This document shows positions 7,911-10,956 of a DNA stretch of 10,956 nt, piece by piece; positions within the stretch are counted from its first letter, which is position 1, and every line of letters begins with the position of its first letter. The notes under the pieces were generated by a model. That model saw only the letters and a list, made by a program, of their open reading frames with translations. It searched no databases and was not told the origin of the DNA. The stretch is from Tieghemiomyces parasiticus. Its lineage: Eukaryota > Kickxellomycota > Dimargaritomycetes > Dimargaritales > Dimargaritaceae. Location: the NCBI GenBank assembly GCA_027575765.1, contig JANBPT010001307.1, positions 1 through 10,956 on the forward strand. The letters run 5' to 3'. The translations under genes were made by a program, and so were the position numbers.

Positions 7911-8833
7911 GGTCAAGGTTGGGTAGTGACTAGAAGCCAGGGTGCGACGACAAGTGAGGCACGTTTCTGCGAATGGCGGAGGGAATGGGGAGATATGAGC
8001 ACCGTAGCTGGTAAGGGGAACGTGGTACAAGTGAGTGCAGTCGAATGGGAATTTCAGCCCGGCCAGGTGCGGGGCCAGTTTGAGCTCGTCGGTGCGGGAA
8101 GGGGGCCAACAAAAGCTTGACTTATATCAAGCGGTGTAGCCAACCACTCGCTCACCTTTTAATTGATAGGGGGAGGGCTGTACCCTTACTACATGCAACG
8201 TAGGAGGCCATCGACACTAGTGCTCCGCGCCACCTTACCGTCGCGTGGATTGGCTAGCCTAAAATAAGCCGATCACGTGATAAGTACAAGTCCCATTGGC
8301 TGTGAGCCGTGTCTTGGATAGGGCCTGCCACTGGCCCCGCACATGTACGGACTAGCCGACGGGTTAGTTTGTCGTGACGACTGCCACAGGTGAAGGGGTA
8401 TATCGAACGTACGACGGCTTGATGACTACCCTCCATCCCGCTGCCGTCTCGCCGAACGTCTGCTGACGCGGCGGCCCTCCTCGCGTTCTGTTTTAAGCCT
8501 CTCGCCACTGGCGACCAGCCAAGTACAAGGTTACTCCAACTCAGACTGAAGGGTGGTACGATAGCCTCTGGTGGCACCACCTCGCGAGCCTGCGGGCCAT
8601 GAAGCAGGACAAAAGAAGCGCGATGAGCCGCACCACCGCTTGAAGATACCTCCCCTATTTTTGGTATAAGTAAGCCCCATCAACCACCGAGACCCTCCGT
8701 CGCGCTATCTTCTACAGTATTTGTTTTCCCTTGACCGATGCCACTACCACCGTAGCCCGCTCCCTTATTCATCTTGATTATTTTCTACCTATTTGAGTGC
8801 TTACCTCGTCTGCCTGGGCGTACACATACGAAG
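7911..8833. promoter_or_regulatory. Divergent intergenic region between COQ5 and the F-box-like gene
   Basis: This 923-bp stretch must contain both promoters. On the COQ5 side, GCTTGA-CTTATA-TCAAGC (8115-8132) is a 6-bp inverted repeat around a TATAAG box read on minus, about 210 bp before the ATG. On the right side, TATAAG at 8665-8670 (plus) lies 164 bp before the plus-strand ATG. The middle holds the CCAAT/E-box cluster listed separately. A 108-codon minus-strand frame at 8254-8580 overlaps that cluster and shows no family signature, so I do not call it. Confidence 0.45.
8249..8299. promoter_or_regulatory. CCAAT / TCACGTGA / CCAAT cluster upstream of COQ5
   Basis: ATTGG on plus at 8249-8253 and 8295-8299 (CCAAT on minus, contexts TAGCCAATCC and CAGCCAATGG) flank the perfect palindrome TCACGTGA (8273-8280). 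All of it lies within 51 bp, about 340-390 bp before the COQ5 ATG. CCAAT boxes are the target of the HAP/NF-Y complex, which in yeast controls respiratory genes; CACGTG is the Cbf1/bHLH core. The motifs are seen directly; the factors and target gene are inferred. Confidence 0.5.
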
Positions 8834-10407
8834 ATGAGGCTGTTGAGTATAATTTTGCTCGGGGTGGCTGTCACCGGCGCGGCTTCAACCAGTGACTGGG
8901 CCGGCCTCCCGGCAGAGATCGTCATAGCGGTCGCTGACAAGCTCGATCGCCCATCGCTGGAGGCTACGTTGACCACCTGCCATAATTGGCAGCGCTGCTC
9001 TACTGCATCAACCTTAGGAAGGCGTCTAAAGGTAATTGCATGGCAAATAGCTCCACAAGAGTCTCTGGGCTGTGTGTAATAGGCTGGCCGCGGGAATTTC
9101 CCTTTACATGGCACGCTAACCGCCCTCCGTGATAGCCAGACGTGCGGCGGCGCACAGTTCACCTTAGTCGTACCTCACCCAGGCGTAACTTTATTAACAT
9201 ATTCCAACCTGCGCAATCACCCCTCTATGGTACCCCGGTATCAATTTCTCAGAGCCTGTCCGACTTATCTCAGCAGCTCCAGGCGTATCTACCTGCCAAC
9301 CTACCGCACGACCAACCTCTCCAGCCTCCTAGCCGGACTGACACTGCTACCGATGCCAGCGACGGAACTCCGTATGTGTTCCATCACGCCCGGTCCTTCC
9401 TCACGCCGTTCCTCCGCACCGTCTTCTATCAACACTTCCTGCTGCAGCCAATCCAGGACCGCCGATTTTCGGCCCAGGGCAATATGACCCGAAAATACCC
9501 GAGCACTCAACTTGGCCTAGCCCCCATTTTCATAGCTCCTGGAGGCGACCATACGGACGCGGTTGTCCCAGAATCTGAGCTTGAATCCCACCTACTTTCG
9601 CTAGTCCGGCGCTTCCGCAGTGAGCGACTGGTCCGGTGGTCGGCAACTAAAATCATTGACTTCCGCGCCGAGCTGGCGCGCATCAATAGCACATTGTCTG
9701 TTCTCTCCCTGGAAAAGTCCGACTTGAATTTGGACTTGGCAACCACCAACCCCGTAGCATTCGCCGTCTCCACGGAGAATACCCAGCTTCTGCTTCGTCT
9801 TGCCGAGCTCACTCAGCGGCCAGCGTTCCGCAACTACCTACACGCCCATCTCGCCGACCTGGTGCCTGAGTCCCATCGCCAGATGGCCGCCATGCTGTGG
9901 CGGGATGAGGCCATGATTAGGGCGGAGAGCGAGAATAACCAGAGTGCCCTCACCGACGCCTATACAAGAATTTGGAAAATCCTTACCGGGGACCTACTCG
10001 AGGCTCTACCCGCCTTTTTCTCCCGGTCGGTTGCAGTTGCCCTGACGGCTCAGGGTAACGTGGAGAAGCTGCGCCGCCATTTGGAAGCCACCGAGTTTAG
10101 CCAGGGGGTCCCAGACGGCAGTTTGGGTGCCCAGGTGTTTATGCAGCTGATCCTAGCGGTGGCTGCCCAACGCAATCATACAGAGGTGCTTAAGTACTTG
10201 TTGTCGCTGATGCAGCCTGAGGGTATCAATAAGGCATACAAGATGGCCCAGCTACACGGGTGGACCGCAGCTACTGGTACATTGGCACCGTTCACGGTGG
10301 ACCTGGATGAGCTGCCCTACATGGCCACTATTGCCGACCATACGCGGTATCCTGCGATTTACCTGTATAACGACAAGCTAACTTTCCTCCACTACCAACA
10401 TATCTAG
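8834..10407 (+). CDS. Unassigned protein with signal peptide, F-box-like motif and ankyrin-like helical pairs, 2 exons, 489 aa
   Basis: I do not recognise a named family. Exons are 8834-9031 and 9136-10407. The intron (104 bp) has donor AAG/GTAATT, branch CGCTAAC (9114-9120) and first AG at GATAG (9135), phase 0. The ATG is the first in frame, with A at -3. Residues 1-17 (MRLLSIILLGVAVTGAA) look like a signal peptide. Residues ~23-53 fit an F-box pattern: GLPAEIVIAVADKLDRPSL, then the C-x-x-W element TTCHNWQRC. The middle (~70-270) is Pro/Ser/Gln-rich at first, then helical. Ankyrin-like helix pairs appear near 271-292 (NPVAFAVSTENTQLLLRLAE), 364-385 (VALTAQGNVEKLRRHLEA) and 402-425 (LAVAAQRNHTEVLKYLLSLM). 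Sequons lie at Asn182, 250, 334 and 413. A TATAAG box lies 164 bp upstream. The F-box suggests SCF ubiquitin-ligase adaptors, the signal peptide suggests export; one of the two readings may be wrong. Confidence 0.75.
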
Positions 10408-10572
10408 ACGGGGCTATTTTTATTATATAAAATAGTATTAGCCTTTAGGGTCACCCGTGTTCAATATCACTTTAACACGCGCATGTGATGGCACTCGCTT
10501 ATATACTTAGTAAATGCGTGGCCTCCATTCGATGCCTGCGGCTACCGCGATATCTACATGCGCCATTTAACT

Positions 10573-10578
10573 AATAAA
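10573..10578 (+). terminator. AATAAA polyadenylation signal for the F-box-like gene
   Basis: AATAAA lies 166 nt after the stop and is followed by a GT-rich stretch (GTTGTGATGATT), the usual layout of a 3'-end processing site. Confidence 0.5.
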
Positions 10579-10604
10579 GTTGTGATGATTGACTATGAGC
10601 TGCA

Positions 10605-10612
10605 TATAAAAG
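10605..10612 (+). promoter_or_regulatory. TATA box, target gene unknown
   Basis: TATAAAAG, a close match to the consensus, 27 nt after the AATAAA of the preceding gene and 88 nt before an ATG at 10700. It suggests a plus-strand transcript starting near 10635-10650. Confidence 0.35.
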
Positions 10613-10956
10613 TCGGCCAGGAACTTTTGGGGGGGGGGGAATTTTTTTCGCTCCGAAGTGTGGCCTGGTAATCTCTGCCTATCCTTAGTTCTATCAGTTA
10701 TGGTTGATCCAGAAGTCCAAGGTAATGACGCTAAAGCGACATCGTCAGCTCACTCCTAGGCGGTTCATAGCCGTCAGGCAGTAGCAATTTGTCAGTCCTG
10801 TGATCCCCGTGACTTGTCCGCAGCAAGTGGTGCATAACTATCCCAGGTTTGGGGGGGGGGGAGCGCTGTGCAGTGCGTTACCGACATGGACTGGAGGCTC
10901 CCATGGGCCCCTCTGGTCTGCAACATCCCACCGGGTCATAAATAGCCCACCCACTG

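Larger units (their letters stand above)
10408..10956. other. 3' flank of the F-box-like gene and gene-free right end
   Basis: Seven nt after the stop is an AT-rich stem, CTATTTT (10414-10420) pairing with AAAATAG (10429-10435). TATAAAAG at 10605-10612 is a good TATA box. It is followed by a G11 run (10629-10639), an ATG at 10700 (MVDPEVQ, then GTAATG as a possible donor, otherwise stopping at TAG 10757-10759), and a second G11 run (10851-10861). The TATA and ATG could belong to a gene running off the window, but nothing in the peptide identifies it. Confidence 0.4.

Noticed and set aside
8254..8580. 108-codon minus-strand ORF between COQ5 and the F-box-like gene
   Set aside because: No recognisable motif, it overlaps the CCAAT/E-box cluster, and its composition resembles non-coding flanks.

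Overview
This looks like a piece of a fungal nuclear genome. It has GT-AG introns of about 100-275 bp, mostly with GTAAGT donors and CTAAC-type branch sites. It carries single-copy housekeeping genes in fungal form and an edge of a Ty3/gypsy-type retrotransposon. The sequence alone does not fix the species. An early-diverging (zygomycete-grade) fungus is my guess, at low confidence.

Layout. Bases 1-1229 are retroelement territory: the C-terminal end of a gypsy-type integrase/pol ORF (from base 1), then two diverged full-length copies of one LTR-like element in opposite orientation (90-688 forward, 753-1229 reverse). Both end in TGTAACCA...TGGTTACA and 64 bp separate them. Bases 1230-1751 hold no recognisable gene.

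Three housekeeping genes follow in tandem on the minus strand. NUF2 (4073-1752, six exons, 467 aa) is the kinetochore Ndc80-complex subunit. OST1/ribophorin I (6189-4567, intronless, 540 aa) is the ER oligosaccharyltransferase subunit. COQ5 (7910-6781, two exons, 308 aa) is the mitochondrial ubiquinone C-methyltransferase. They share no pathway and look like independent neighbours, each with its own upstream region; AATAAA signals are visible after OST1 and COQ5.

A 923-bp divergent intergenic region (7911-8833) carries a CCAAT / TCACGTGA / CCAAT cluster. It separates COQ5 from a plus-strand gene (8834-10407, two exons, 489 aa) that I cannot assign to a named family. Its product combines an apparent signal peptide, an F-box-like motif straight after it and ankyrin-like helical pairs further on. 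A secretory signal next to an F-box is unexpected, which makes this the most interesting gene here. The right end (10408-10956) holds its 3' end, a TATA box, two poly-G tracts and possibly the start of another gene.
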